From Alphaproteobacteria bacterium (GTDB taxonomy: Bacteria > Pseudomonadota > Alphaproteobacteria > Rs-D84), in assembly GCA_009777955.1 (NCBI GenBank), contig WRKW01000008.1:1-50139 (forward strand): 50,139 bases of DNA. Reading direction: 5' to 3'. Below, in pieces: positions 15,332 through 23,834 of the stretch. The notes beneath the pieces were generated by a model. That model did no database searches. It saw nothing but the letters and a program-made list of their open reading frames with translations, and was not told where the DNA came from. A program made the position numbers and the translations under genes. Each line of letters begins with the position of its first letter. Within the stretch, counting starts at the first letter, position 1.

Positions 15332-16680
15332 AGCGTTTCTATGTTTGTTTCCGCGTTTGCCAGTTCTTCTTGCAATTCCCCCATAGCCAGTGCCAGCGCG
15401 GCACGCTTTACGTATAGGTCGTACCGGGCGGATATATTTTGCCGTTGAGCCGATGCCAGATCGGCCTGTTGTGTCTGCCAGTCAAGCATGGTGGCGCGTC
15501 CGACCCTGTACATTCCTGCCACGACTTTTTCGGATTCGATTGCGGATTTCAACAGTACATTTGCCTGTTCAAGAACCTTTTGCGCGGTTTGATAATTCTG
15601 ATATGCTGTCCATATATCCATTGAAACGGAATCTTCCTTTGCCCGCTGTTGCTCTTTGGCGCGTTCATAGGCAGCTTGTTGAGAACGGGCGTTATAGGTA
15701 TTGGCAAATCCCGCGAAAATCGGCATGCTGGCGCGTATCCCTATGGTTCCACCCCACTTATCATTCGGGTTCATGCCGAACTGATCGTAATTGTCGCTTA
15801 GATCATAAGTAAGCGAGCCGGTGGCTGAAATCGATGGCAGATTCCGCAAAAATGCCGCGTTCCGCCGATGCCATGCGGCATTCGTCGATTCCGCAGATGA
15901 CAACAGATCCGGTCTTTGACGCTTTGCAGTTTCAATAAGTTCTGCGACTGCCTTTGATTCTGTTTCGCTGCCAAAATTTGTCGGCATGTCGGTTATTTGC
16001 AGTTCTTGTTCTTGTGAAAAGGATAACAGATATAGCAGGCGGCCTTTTGCTATCTGGCGGTTGCCTGTGGCACGTTGCAATTCCAGTTCTCTCATGGCAA
16101 GTGTGGTATCGGCTTTAAGGACATCTGCCCGTGCAACCGCGCCCGCGCTGAATTTTTTCGAAGCGATATCCTGTGCGCCGCGTGCGACAGTGACCAGGTC
16201 GGTGGCAACCTTTACCTCTGCATCAGTGGTCAGCATTCCATAGTATGCCGCAATTATTTCGTACACATAATTCTGTGTGGCATTGTTGTAATCAAATCCG
16301 GTCGCGCGCCATACCGCTGAAAGAGCCCCCAAATCGGCATATCGTTTCCCGAAATCGAAAATAAGCCAGCTGGCGGATAATGACGCGCCTTTTGCGGGGT
16401 CTGTCCAGTTCTCTCTTCGGTACTGTGATGTCACACTTGCGGTCGCATCGACCTTTGGCAAATAAGATGCATAGCCGGTGTTTTTATTTAACCGCGTGGA
16501 TTCGGCGGCCAAATATGCCGCGGATGTGTTGGGGTTGCGGCAAATGCCAAGCTCTATTATTTGCTGTAATGTCTGTGGTGTATCCGGGACATCTTTGCGC
16601 TTTGCACAGTCATTGTCGGCATGCGCCGACAGGCAAAGCATAAAACAGGGAATAAGCGATAAAACAAACGATTTTTTCAT
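15328..16680 (-). CDS. TolC-family outer membrane efflux protein
   Basis: A 450-aa outer membrane factor. The signal peptide ends near AHA (residue 21). The mature protein has the two-fold repeated structure of TolC: long helices rich in Ala/Gln/Arg (ARAQDIASKKFSAGAVARADVLKADTTLAMRELELQ... and the matching VLLKSAIESEKVVAGMYRVGRATMLDWQTQQADLASAQRQ...) with beta segments between them. It would form the outer membrane and periplasmic channel for the MacAB-like pump encoded downstream. First gene of the operon; an AGAGAG ribosome site precedes the ATG and a TATAAT lies at 16707-16702. Confidence 0.9.
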   Translation of the reverse strand: MKKSFVLSLIPCFMLCLSAHADNDCAKRKDVPDTPQTLQQIIELGICRNPNTSAAYLAAESTRLNKNTGYASYLPKVDATASVTSQYRRENWTDPAKGASLSASWLIFDFGKRYADLGALSAVWRATGFDYNNATQNYVYEIIAAYYGMLTTDAEVKVATDLVTVARGAQDIASKKFSAGAVARADVLKADTTLAMRELELQRATGNRQIAKGRLLYLLSFSQEQELQITDMPTNFGSETESKAVAELIETAKRQRPDLLSSAESTNAAWHRRNAAFLRNLPSISATGSLTYDLSDNYDQFGMNPNDKWGGTIGIRASMPIFAGFANTYNARSQQAAYERAKEQQRAKEDSVSMDIWTAYQNYQTAQKVLEQANVLLKSAIESEKVVAGMYRVGRATMLDWQTQQADLASAQRQNISARYDLYVKRAALALAMGELQEELANAETNIETL

Positions 16681-16701
16681 GACATTCTCTCTTGTCCAAA
16701 G

Positions 16702-16707
16702 ATTATA
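16702..16707 (-). promoter_or_regulatory. -10 box of the TolC-macA operon
   Basis: TATAAT on the minus strand, 21 bases before the ATG of the TolC-like gene, with the AGAGAG ribosome site between them. No clear -35. Confidence 0.5.
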
Positions 16708-16782
16708 CCATAAAAATCGAAAAACAAGAAATTTTTAAGTTGAAAAACAACGTCGCATGTTATATGCTTTGTTCGTTAAAAT

Positions 16783-16856
16783 GGCCTGGTGGCAGAGTGG
16801 TTATGCAGAGGACTGCAAATCCTTCTATGCCGGTTCGATTCCGACCCAGGCCTCCA
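16783..16856 (+). tRNA. tRNA-Cys (GCA)
   Basis: A 74-nt cloverleaf with encoded CCA. Acceptor arms GGCCTGG/CCAGGCC, discriminator T (normal for tRNA-Cys), anticodon stem GAGGA/TCCTT with loop CTGCAAA giving anticodon GCA, and a T arm with GGTTCGATTCC. Only eight bases separate its 3' end from the recF start codon. Confidence 0.97.
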
Positions 16857-16864
16857 GTTATAAA

Positions 16865-17956
16865 ATGATAACTTCCCTTACTTTAACCGATTTCCGCAAT
16901 CATGAATCCAGTCGGATAAATACCGGCGATGCAAAGGCTGTAATTATCACGGGTTCTAATGGAAGCGGCAAAACAAGCATTCTTGAAGCTATTTCAATGT
17001 TTTCGGGCGGTGGGACATTGCGTGGTGATGCGCCGGGCGACATGGTTAGAATTTCCGGGGGGGGGATGTTTGGGATTGTTGCAGAATTGTCGAATGGCAC
17101 GAAAATGTCGGTTTCATTTGAAATGGGCGATCAAAGGCGCAAAGCACGGATTGATAATGATACGGTGCCATTTTCAGAGATGGCGCGACATTTGCGGCTT
17201 GTCTGGTTGACACCGCGAGAAGACAGGCTGTTTGTCGATTCTGCATCCGATCGTCGGGCTTTTTTTGACAGGCTGGTTGCGGCATTCGATCCCACACATG
17301 CGGGTCGGGTCGCGCGTCTGGCAAAGCTATTGTCTGAACGGGCATTTGCTTTGAAAAACGGGGAATGGACTGCGCAAGATGCGGACGGATGGTTGAGCGG
17401 TATCGAAAAACAACTGACAAGTACCGCCGTTGCCGTTGCAGCGGCAAGGGTTAAATATGCGGGAGAAATTAATTACTTTTTCAATAAATGCACAGATCCG
17501 TATCATGTAACTATTTCTGGAATTTTGGAACAAAAGCTTTCCGCTGGTGCGTCTGCGCTGGATGTGGAAAAAGAATATGCCGAATATTTATCGACTGATC
17601 GCACGCTTGTCACGGACAAGATGATTGTCGATGGCGCGCACAGGACTGATTTTGGCATGTTTAATAATTCTTTGGATATGAACGTGCAGATGACCAGCAC
17701 GGGTCAGCAAAAATCCGCGTTATTGGCATTGATATTGGCGCACACAAAATTGGTGCGGATGCGGTTTGCTGCGGCGACTGTTATTTTATTGGACGAAGCC
17801 GCGGCGCATTTGGATGCGGATGCGCGCGCGTCGCTTTTTTCCGGGCTGGCCGATGCGGATGCCCAGATATGGGCGACGGGTCTTGATCCGGTGCTTTTTA
17901 CGGGTTTGGGCAATACGGTTTTTATCAGTTGCGAAGCCGGGAAAGTTTATGCTTAA
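16865..17956 (+). CDS. recF: DNA replication and repair protein RecF
   Basis: A 363-aa SMC-like ATPase that helps load RecA at gaps. Walker A is GSNGSGKT at residues 30-37, the N-terminus has the usual LTLTDFRNHES, the signature region is TSTGQQKSALLALILAH, and Walker B is VILLDEAAAHLDADAR. I place the start at 16865; the frame is open further upstream but only by reading through tRNA-Cys. No ribosome site is visible between the tRNA and the ATG. recF is commonly near dnaA/dnaN; here those are absent, and sspB follows after 11 nt. Confidence 0.93.
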   Translation: MITSLTLTDFRNHESSRINTGDAKAVIITGSNGSGKTSILEAISMFSGGGTLRGDAPGDMVRISGGGMFGIVAELSNGTKMSVSFEMGDQRRKARIDNDTVPFSEMARHLRLVWLTPREDRLFVDSASDRRAFFDRLVAAFDPTHAGRVARLAKLLSERAFALKNGEWTAQDADGWLSGIEKQLTSTAVAVAAARVKYAGEINYFFNKCTDPYHVTISGILEQKLSAGASALDVEKEYAEYLSTDRTLVTDKMIVDGAHRTDFGMFNNSLDMNVQMTSTGQQKSALLALILAHTKLVRMRFAAATVILLDEAAAHLDADARASLFSGLADADAQIWATGLDPVLFTGLGNTVFISCEAGKVYA

Positions 17957-17967
17957 ATGGGGTCGAT

Positions 17968-18426
17968 ATGAAAAACGTTGATTATCAGCAATTATTGGAT
18001 CGTGCTCTCAGGGGGGTTGTGAAAGACGCGCTTGTTTACGCCCAGTTCAATGGATTGGGTGGCGATGGGACTCACTTTTACATTACGTTCAGGACAAAAG
18101 AACCGGGGGTAGTAATACCGGATTTTCTGCGTCTGCGCTATCCAGACATGATGACGATAGTCTTGCAGCATTCTTTTTCCAACCTTAATGTATCCAGCGA
18201 GGAATTCGGCGTAACCCTTACTTTTGATGGTCGTCCGTTTTATATCCGTGTTCCATATAACGCCCTTTTGGAATTCAAAGATCCGTCGGTGGATTTCATG
18301 TTGCAATTCCGCCCCCGCGAACAGCTGCCGGCCGGAAATGATTTGTCGTTGCCGTTGGAAGAAAAGCCATTGGAAGATACGGGCAGGGTTGTCGATTTAG
18401 ACGAATTCAGGAAAAGAAGAAAATAG
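17968..18426 (+). CDS. sspB: SspB-type ClpXP adaptor
   Basis: A 152-aa protein matching alphaproteobacterial SspB, which tethers ssrA-tagged proteins and other substrates to ClpXP. The N-terminal domain carries YITFRTKEPGVVIPDFLRLRYPDMMTIVLQH and FYIRVPYNALLEFKDPSVDF, the Sm-like substrate-binding fold; an acidic linker (about 115-140) leads to the short C-terminal ClpX-binding tail VVDLDEFRKRRK. I start at MKNVDYQ rather than the upstream in-frame ATG at 17929, which lies inside recF. Probably cotranscribed with recF. Confidence 0.9.
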   Translation: MKNVDYQQLLDRALRGVVKDALVYAQFNGLGGDGTHFYITFRTKEPGVVIPDFLRLRYPDMMTIVLQHSFSNLNVSSEEFGVTLTFDGRPFYIRVPYNALLEFKDPSVDFMLQFRPREQLPAGNDLSLPLEEKPLEDTGRVVDLDEFRKRRK

Positions 18427-18472
18427 ATATCATATGTTGCACGTTTTTTGCATACATTCTAATTTCGAATCT

Positions 18473-20614
18473 CTACTGCGAAAATCCGATTGAGAGTTCT
18501 GTTATTTTATAAACTTCGTTTGCTGTTTCCATCAAATTTGTATTGTTTTGCAACTTTGTTCCGATATTTTTAAGTCCACGCCCCAGTGCGTTTTGCGTAT
18601 TTCTTAACATCCTTGGTGCTCTGCCGACCATTCTTACCCCACCCGTAATCAGACCGGCGAATTGCATTACAAGGCCGATATTTGCGATAATTTGTACCGG
18701 TTCCATATCGGTCCAAGAAAGATCGGCCTTGTTTGCGGCCAAAGTATCTTGATATATCTTTGCGTTTTCCGGCAACAGGTTTATAAGCCTTGCAAGCTCG
18801 TTATCGATTACTTGTATTTGGGCTTCATCGAAAGAATCGGACAAATTTGACACCCGTCTTAATTGTTCGTTCAAAATTCTTTCCGCGCATGTTGCGGTTT
18901 TGCATTGGGTGCTGTGGCTAAGAAATTCATCGCCGGCTCTGGACGCTACTATATTGGCGGTCTGTTCAGTTACAAATCCAGCGGATTCAATGGCCACCAA
19001 TATGCCGACGGCTGCCCCCGCTGTTCCGCCGGACATGATAATGACAACGGTTGTGCCTGCAACAACGGCGACCTGTGTGCCGACTTCTATCGCTTTGTTT
19101 ATATTGGCCGCTTTTGTTGCATCCCTTAATACGCACGTTTGCAAACCTTCGTCCCATCTTGTTCCGCCGCTGCCGGGAATTTTGCTGGTCAGTTCGGCAT
19201 CCATTCTTCTGCATTGTTCTTGATTAAGCCCCCAGCATTTTTTTCCATCGTATTGTCCGTTATCGGCGATACATTCCATTCCGGACATTCCGCCCCTTAC
19301 GATATGATTCCATGCCTCTGATAAATCGTCGAATACGAAATCAACCTGTTGGTTGTTTACCCAGCATGTCAGGATATCGTCGCGGGGATTGCGGATGCTG
19401 GAACGCCCGTAATACCAGGTAAATCCATCATTGCATCTGAAACTGGTCACATTGGTTCTTGTTTGGGCATATCGCTTTAAAAGTGCCACCACCTGTACAT
19501 TTCCACGAACCTGCATTCCGTTGTAAAATTTGAAATTGTCTATTCCAAATGCGGTTTTAAGTTCGGATTCATTGTTTATCCTGTTATCGACCAGCTCGCA
19601 ATGGGTTCGTGTTCCGTATTGCATGGATCGTGCATTATATCCGAAATTCTGAAAAGATTTATCAAGCGCGTCGCACGGCTTGTTTGTGATACATCCGAAT
19701 TGTCTGCTCTGGTGTCTGGTACCGCCGTGTATATGTACGCAAACACCGACAAAAGTATCATACTTTATCCTGTTATCCACGCTTTCTTTGATGTCATCGA
19801 AAAGAAATTCATAAAAGATTCTACCATCTGTGCTTGTGCACTTTATATACTCGTCAATATCGACGCGTCCAACATTTCGGTATTCTTCTGAACACTCTAT
19901 CGTGTGTCCGTTTCTTACCAATGCATATTCTTTGGCCAGGCCTATTGCTTGAAGCATCTGCACATTCGTCTTGTTGAAAACATTTTCTATACAATATTCC
20001 TGGCCGCCGGATTTATCTTTATCTATGCCGCAAACTTCATAAAACCTTAATCCCGATCGTCGGACTTGTTCCGCACCCGGGTCTGCGACCGTAACAGGAT
20101 TATCTTCTTCGGGGCTTTCTTTGCATATTCCGTTTTCCAACTCAAATCCCGGTTTACATGCCGTGGCGTTACAGCTGCATGTGCCGGATATATCCTGTCC
20201 GTTTCGAACCGTTCCCTGTTTGTATTTAAAGACTTTTCCTTCGGATACGTTTCCATAAGAACAGGGATCCCCGACTTTCGTAGAGGTGTTAAAACTTTTA
20301 AATCGTGGGTTTTCTTCGGGGCATGCCGATCCGTCAAAAGGCGCGATTTCGTCAAATTCGATATCGGGAATGTCTATTACAACTTGCGCGTCGTCGACGG
20401 GTTTTAATATATCATAAACCAATGGCACGGGTGTCAACCAGTCGTCCGGAATCTGGAAATCCGGGTTGGCTTTCATAATTATTTCCTTGGTTGCCTGTCG
20501 GTATTCTTTTCTGGCCTGGTGTACGGCCGAATAAAAATCTGTTGTTGGATCCGCAAAGGCAGGCACCGCAGCGGCGGTTATGAATAACAAAACAAAGGCG
20601 AAAATAGTTCGCAA
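18473..20614 (-). CDS. Large Cys-rich exported protein
   Basis: A 713-aa protein of unrecognised family. It starts with TTG six bases after an AAGGGA ribosome site; there is no in-frame ATG nearby. The signal peptide ends at AFA (about residue 21). Residues 85-170 resemble a short Cys-rich, EGF-like stretch (GTCSCNATACKPGFELENGICKES). Residues 190-500 contain many paired cysteines and repeated aromatic motifs. Residues about 520-570 are a Gly/Ala/Val-rich hydrophobic segment (VAVVAGTTVVIIMSGGTAGAAVGILVAI) that could cross or insert into a membrane, and the C-terminal part is helical. This is the shape of a secreted surface protein or effector; no catalytic motif is seen. A TATAAT-like box lies just upstream. 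Confidence 0.75.
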   Translation of the reverse strand: MRTIFAFVLLFITAAAVPAFADPTTDFYSAVHQARKEYRQATKEIIMKANPDFQIPDDWLTPVPLVYDILKPVDDAQVVIDIPDIEFDEIAPFDGSACPEENPRFKSFNTSTKVGDPCSYGNVSEGKVFKYKQGTVRNGQDISGTCSCNATACKPGFELENGICKESPEEDNPVTVADPGAEQVRRSGLRFYEVCGIDKDKSGGQEYCIENVFNKTNVQMLQAIGLAKEYALVRNGHTIECSEEYRNVGRVDIDEYIKCTSTDGRIFYEFLFDDIKESVDNRIKYDTFVGVCVHIHGGTRHQSRQFGCITNKPCDALDKSFQNFGYNARSMQYGTRTHCELVDNRINNESELKTAFGIDNFKFYNGMQVRGNVQVVALLKRYAQTRTNVTSFRCNDGFTWYYGRSSIRNPRDDILTCWVNNQQVDFVFDDLSEAWNHIVRGGMSGMECIADNGQYDGKKCWGLNQEQCRRMDAELTSKIPGSGGTRWDEGLQTCVLRDATKAANINKAIEVGTQVAVVAGTTVVIIMSGGTAGAAVGILVAIESAGFVTEQTANIVASRAGDEFLSHSTQCKTATCAERILNEQLRRVSNLSDSFDEAQIQVIDNELARLINLLPENAKIYQDTLAANKADLSWTDMEPVQIIANIGLVMQFAGLITGGVRMVGRAPRMLRNTQNALGRGLKNIGTKLQNNTNLMETANEVYKITELSIGFSQ

Positions 20615-20689
20615 ATTTTTTCCCTTAGATTTAAGTAAATTATATCAGAAAAGACGGTTTATGTACAAACCAAGTTGGACATATTCTTA

Positions 20690-20825
20690 ACGGCAACGCA
20701 GTTTTCCGTTTTTTGAATGAATAATGAATAGTGAATAATGAATAATTAATACGTCGCGCAAAGCGCGACACCGCCCCCAACATTGCCATGATGGCTCTTT
20801 TAAAAGAGCCTTTAAAAAGCCGTTC
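20690..20825. repeat. Repeat block before paralog copy 3
   Basis: AACGGCAACGCAGTT (also seen as GGCAACTGCGTTG near 6658), ATGAATA heptamer tracts, the GTCGCGC-AAA-GCGCGAC hairpin (20753-20769), and a GGCTCTT/AAGAGCC hairpin (about 20794-20811). No gene. Confidence 0.75.
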
Positions 20826-20847
20826 ACTTTACATGACTAAATACAAA

Positions 20848-20891
20848 TTGACATTTGTCATGGTATATGGTATAATATACCCAAAGGAGAG
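20848..20891 (+). promoter_or_regulatory. Conserved promoter of paralog copy 3
   Basis: TTGACA (20848-20853), 17 bases, TATAAT (20871-20876), then AAAGGAGAG. Both hexamers equal the sigma-70 consensus. TGACA-TT-TGTCA (20849-20860) is a perfect palindrome over the -35, and CATGAC (20832) pairs with GTCATG (20857), so a repressor site is plausible. Confidence 0.88.
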
Positions 20892-20897
20892 GTAATA

Positions 20898-21392
20898 ATG
20901 AATACATTTAACAAAACAATAAAGCTAACAAGCATCCTTACAGTATTAACGATAATCCCATTACATGGGTCTATTGCCGCTGTGGCGTGTGTGCCGAAAC
21001 CTAATAGCCCGACGAGTTGTGGTAGTTATGATTTTTGTTCCGCCCTTGGTATTGATGGTTATAGTAATGATTGTAATAACCTATCCCTTGGGGATTGGAA
21101 ATTAACAAGTTGTACCGGAAGTAATGTATCAGAGTTCAGTGGAACAAGCCTATGCTCTACTACTACTGGAAGCTACCCTAACTTTGGCAACCCTGTTGCA
21201 GATGGTGGTAGTAACTGTTGGTGTAAGCTGACAAGCATTCCTGGGTTTAGTGTCGCTTCGTCGGCTTGGGTTTTCACGGTCGACGACGGCGTTCCGTCCG
21301 ATTGCGCGAATGCCTGCGCGTACTTTTGCGCGCGCGACGCCCAGAACGATTCCGCATTCCGGTCGGCGCTGTTTGCGGGTCTCGGCCTTTGA
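20898..21392 (+). CDS. Exported Cys-rich paralog, copy 3
   Basis: A 164-aa member of the same family as copies 1, 2 and 4. Signal peptide MNTFNKTIKLTSILTVLTII..., mature start VACVPK. Shared core: NNLSLGDWKLTSC, GSNVSEFSGTSLC, GNPVADGGSNCWCKLT, IPGFSVASSAWVF and the ending FRSALFAGLGL. It differs from copy 2 mainly at about residues 35-60 and in the stretch VDDGVPSDCANACAYFCARDAQNDSA before the ending. Function unknown. Repeats start within about 17 bases of the stop codon. Confidence 0.86.
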   Translation: MNTFNKTIKLTSILTVLTIIPLHGSIAAVACVPKPNSPTSCGSYDFCSALGIDGYSNDCNNLSLGDWKLTSCTGSNVSEFSGTSLCSTTTGSYPNFGNPVADGGSNCWCKLTSIPGFSVASSAWVFTVDDGVPSDCANACAYFCARDAQNDSAFRSALFAGLGL

Positions 21393-21720
21393 TGTCATTG
21401 TGGTCTGGTGTCATTGCGAGTCACGTCACCGCAAGCGGTGACGGACGAAGCAATCTTTTCCGACATTTCGTGTCATTGCGAGTGGTCAAAGACCGCGAAG
21501 CAATCTTTTTCAACGATGGAAGTATACTCTAAACGGCTCTCGTAAGAGAGCCGTCATGCCTTCCGCCTTCGCTATCGCTACGGCGCGACAAGGCGCAGGC
21601 ATCCATTGTTCAATAAGGCATCGTGCGCACAGCGCACGATACATACATTATTCATTATTCACTATTCATTATTCATTTGTTCCGCGCACACCATCGTCCG
21701 CCTGACGGCGTGACTCGCAA
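21393..21720. repeat. Repeat block after paralog copy 3
   Basis: GTCATTGTGGTCTG lead-in, one GTCATTGCGAGTCACGTCACC...GAAGCAATC unit (21410-21458), one GTCATTGCGAGTGGTC... unit (21472-21509), a CGGCTCTC/GAGAGCCG hairpin (about 21534-21553), a hairpin with arms ATCGTGCGC/GCGCACGAT and loop ACA (21620-21640), ATTCATT/ATTCACT tracts, and a partial inverted unit. The first 150 bases are nearly the same as 281-420. No gene. Confidence 0.8.
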
Positions 21721-21776
21721 CGGTACATGTCGCATTATTCTTATTTTATATCTGGCATATTGCGGAAATTTTGTTT

Positions 21777-21782
21777 TATAAT
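21777..21782 (+). promoter_or_regulatory. -10 box of the lipoprotein pair, leaderless layout
   Basis: TATAAT ends six bases before the ATG at 21789; there is no room for a ribosome site and none further upstream in transcript space. Confidence 0.5.
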
Positions 21783-21788
21783 TATTTT

Positions 21789-23033
21789 ATGAAAAAATTT
21801 CTGCACTATACATTTTGTCTTTTGCCATTGATTGCTGGTTGTGCGCAAAATATGGAACGCCGTCTGGACGATATTCGCGACGATTTCAAAACCAGCAAAT
21901 TTGAAAAACAAAAAATAGGTGACAGAAATCTTGATCCGTTGCTTTCCGGAAACGCGTTGTTCCAACAAGATGAGTTCTATGAATCAGATGCCGTGTTTGA
22001 AGAAATAAACAAACGCATGGCTGATGCACAGGGCACCAGCATAACGGGTGAAGTCGGAAAAGCCCTGACCGGGCAGATGGCGGGCAGTTATAAGCCGTAC
22101 TTCATGGACGATCTGTTTGTATCATATTATCAGATATGGGCTGCACTGGCCAAAGGACGTAATGCCGATGCGCGTGTCATAATCAATCAATCTTATGCAA
22201 AACAACAGCGTTTATCACAAGAGTATGCCAGCCTGATAAAATCGCGTGAAAAAGACAATAACGGCCTTGGTTCGCAATTGCGTGGCGAGAACGCACAGTG
22301 GAAAAGCTTTAACGACATCATGAATCCCGCGCTTACATATCTTGCCGGAATCTATTTTCTGAATTTCGCGACCGGCGCGTCGGATTACGAAACCGCCCGG
22401 ACTTATCTTTCCCGTGCCGCCGGTATGGCACCGAATGTAAAATTCATCGAAGATGATATTGCACTGGCCAGGGCGAACAAGCAACCGAATGGAATCGTAT
22501 GGATATTTGTCGAATCTGGATTCGCGCCAAAATTAAAAGAACGCCGTATAGACTGGCCGATGTTTGTCGGCAATAGCATCAGAAGTGTTTCGATCGCCAC
22601 ATCAGAGCCAGTGTTTATTTCCGACTCTCCGCGGATAGACGATACCTATGTCCTTGCAGATATCGATGCGATGTTCATAACAGAGTACAAGGAATATCAG
22701 ATAAACGCCGCATTGCGCGCATTGGCATCTGCCGCGTCAAAGGTCGCGTTGCAAAGCGTCGCACAGAATCAGCTGGGGCCGCTGGGCGGGCTTGGCGCGG
22801 TGGTGTATTCCATCGCCACCACCAGTGCAGAGGTAAGGACTTGGGCAACCCTTCCGAAACGGATTTATGTAAAAAGGATAAACAAAGGCGTTAATAATGA
22901 AACCTTGATTGAATTGAAATCGGGTGGTAGAGTTGTATCAGAAATCAGGCTTCCAAAGGATGGAAATAATTTGATTTATTTCCGATGGCTTGGAAAAGAT
23001 GCCAAAACTAAGATAATAAAACTAAAAGGATAA
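21789..23033 (+). CDS. COG3014-like lipoprotein
   Basis: A 414-aa lipoprotein with lipobox IAGC (Cys18). The body is helical with TPR-like packing (NALFQQDEFYESDAVFEEINKRM; YETARTYLSRAAGMAPN) followed by the segment NGIVWIFVESGFAPKLKERRIDWP and a C-terminal beta-rich region, the arrangement of COG3014 proteins. In Proteobacteria these are commonly next to LpoB-like lipoproteins, and an LpoB-like gene follows here after three bases. Start chosen at MKKFLHY because it gives a regular lipoprotein signal. A role with penicillin-binding protein regulation is inferred from the neighbour only. Confidence 0.75.
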   Translation: MKKFLHYTFCLLPLIAGCAQNMERRLDDIRDDFKTSKFEKQKIGDRNLDPLLSGNALFQQDEFYESDAVFEEINKRMADAQGTSITGEVGKALTGQMAGSYKPYFMDDLFVSYYQIWAALAKGRNADARVIINQSYAKQQRLSQEYASLIKSREKDNNGLGSQLRGENAQWKSFNDIMNPALTYLAGIYFLNFATGASDYETARTYLSRAAGMAPNVKFIEDDIALARANKQPNGIVWIFVESGFAPKLKERRIDWPMFVGNSIRSVSIATSEPVFISDSPRIDDTYVLADIDAMFITEYKEYQINAALRALASAASKVALQSVAQNQLGPLGGLGAVVYSIATTSAEVRTWATLPKRIYVKRINKGVNNETLIELKSGGRVVSEIRLPKDGNNLIYFRWLGKDAKTKIIKLKG

Positions 23034-23036
23034 GAA

Positions 23037-23777
23037 ATGAAAAAAGCGATTGTATTATCTCTTGCGCTTGCGCTTTCTGCTTGCGGGGGTACCAAAGTTG
23101 TCGATCTGGATAGTCAGCGCGAAGTAGCGGGGATGAGCCATGTTATGGAGCTGGAATATCGCGATTGGACACGTACTGCCGAAAACATGATTGATTCTAT
23201 GTTGAAATCCGGTGCATTTGTCCGCGTAAAAGATCCGGTCATTGCCATGGGGCCAATGATTAACGATACCATGCAGCGGTTCGATACCGACATACTTGTA
23301 AAGAAAATCCGCAGCGACCTGGTGAATTCTGGACGGGCGCAGATTGCGACAAGTTTTCAAAACAGGACTGTGACTGAAACAAAACAAGTTCCAGCATCGG
23401 CAGAGATAAAAGCCGCCAGCATAAGCGGAAAGCATAGTTCCAATTTGCATGCCAGGGTCGACGGATATATGGAATTGGAATACGAAAAACCAACATCCGA
23501 AGATGACAGCACGCATCAGATGCGCGCCTTGCGTGGAAATGAAGAATATGCGGCGGGATCTATTGCAGACCGTGGAACCCTGGTCGCGCCGAACATGTCG
23601 CTGTCTGGAAAAATGCTTCAACGGAATCTTAAAATCGATAGCGGTTGGCTTTCCAGCAGAAACGAACGTGTGGAATATTACCTTCAATTAACTATGACTG
23701 ATTTAAAGACCGGGTTGTCCGTATGGGAAGATGAACAACCGATACTTAAAGAGGGTCGTCAGGCACCGCGTTGGTAA
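23037..23777 (+). CDS. LpoB-like penicillin-binding protein activator
   Basis: A 246-aa lipoprotein with lipobox LSAC (Cys16). It shows the LpoB/COG3417 pattern: an Asp-containing start to the mature part, ENMIDSMLKSGAF, VIAMGPMINDTMQRFDTDILVKKIRSDLVNSGRAQ, and the C-terminal LTMTDLKTGLSVWEDEQPILKEG. In E. coli LpoB crosses the periplasm and activates PBP1b. Here residues about 110-190 form a longer insert (acidic, Glu/Ser-rich) than in E. coli. Translated from the same mRNA as the COG3014-like gene; terminator directly downstream. Confidence 0.82.
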   Translation: MKKAIVLSLALALSACGGTKVVDLDSQREVAGMSHVMELEYRDWTRTAENMIDSMLKSGAFVRVKDPVIAMGPMINDTMQRFDTDILVKKIRSDLVNSGRAQIATSFQNRTVTETKQVPASAEIKAASISGKHSSNLHARVDGYMELEYEKPTSEDDSTHQMRALRGNEEYAAGSIADRGTLVAPNMSLSGKMLQRNLKIDSGWLSSRNERVEYYLQLTMTDLKTGLSVWEDEQPILKEGRQAPRW

Positions 23778-23784
23778 GAACAGA

Positions 23785-23828
23785 AATCAAAAAAAAGGGG
23801 GGGGCATACGCCCCCCCCTTTTTTGATT
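23785..23828. terminator. Strong bidirectional terminator
   Basis: Inverted repeat with eight G pairing with eight C, extended by an A-run and a T-run plus AATC/GATT arms, loop CATAC. It lies between the convergent lpoB-like and LRR genes and can serve both. Confidence 0.9.
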
Positions 23829-23834
23829 GTATCC

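Noticed and set aside
14564..15448. 294-codon frame opposite macA and the 137-aa gene
   Set aside because: Spans two well-supported minus-strand genes; shadow.
16757..17956. 399-codon version of recF
   Set aside because: The extension reads through tRNA-Cys.
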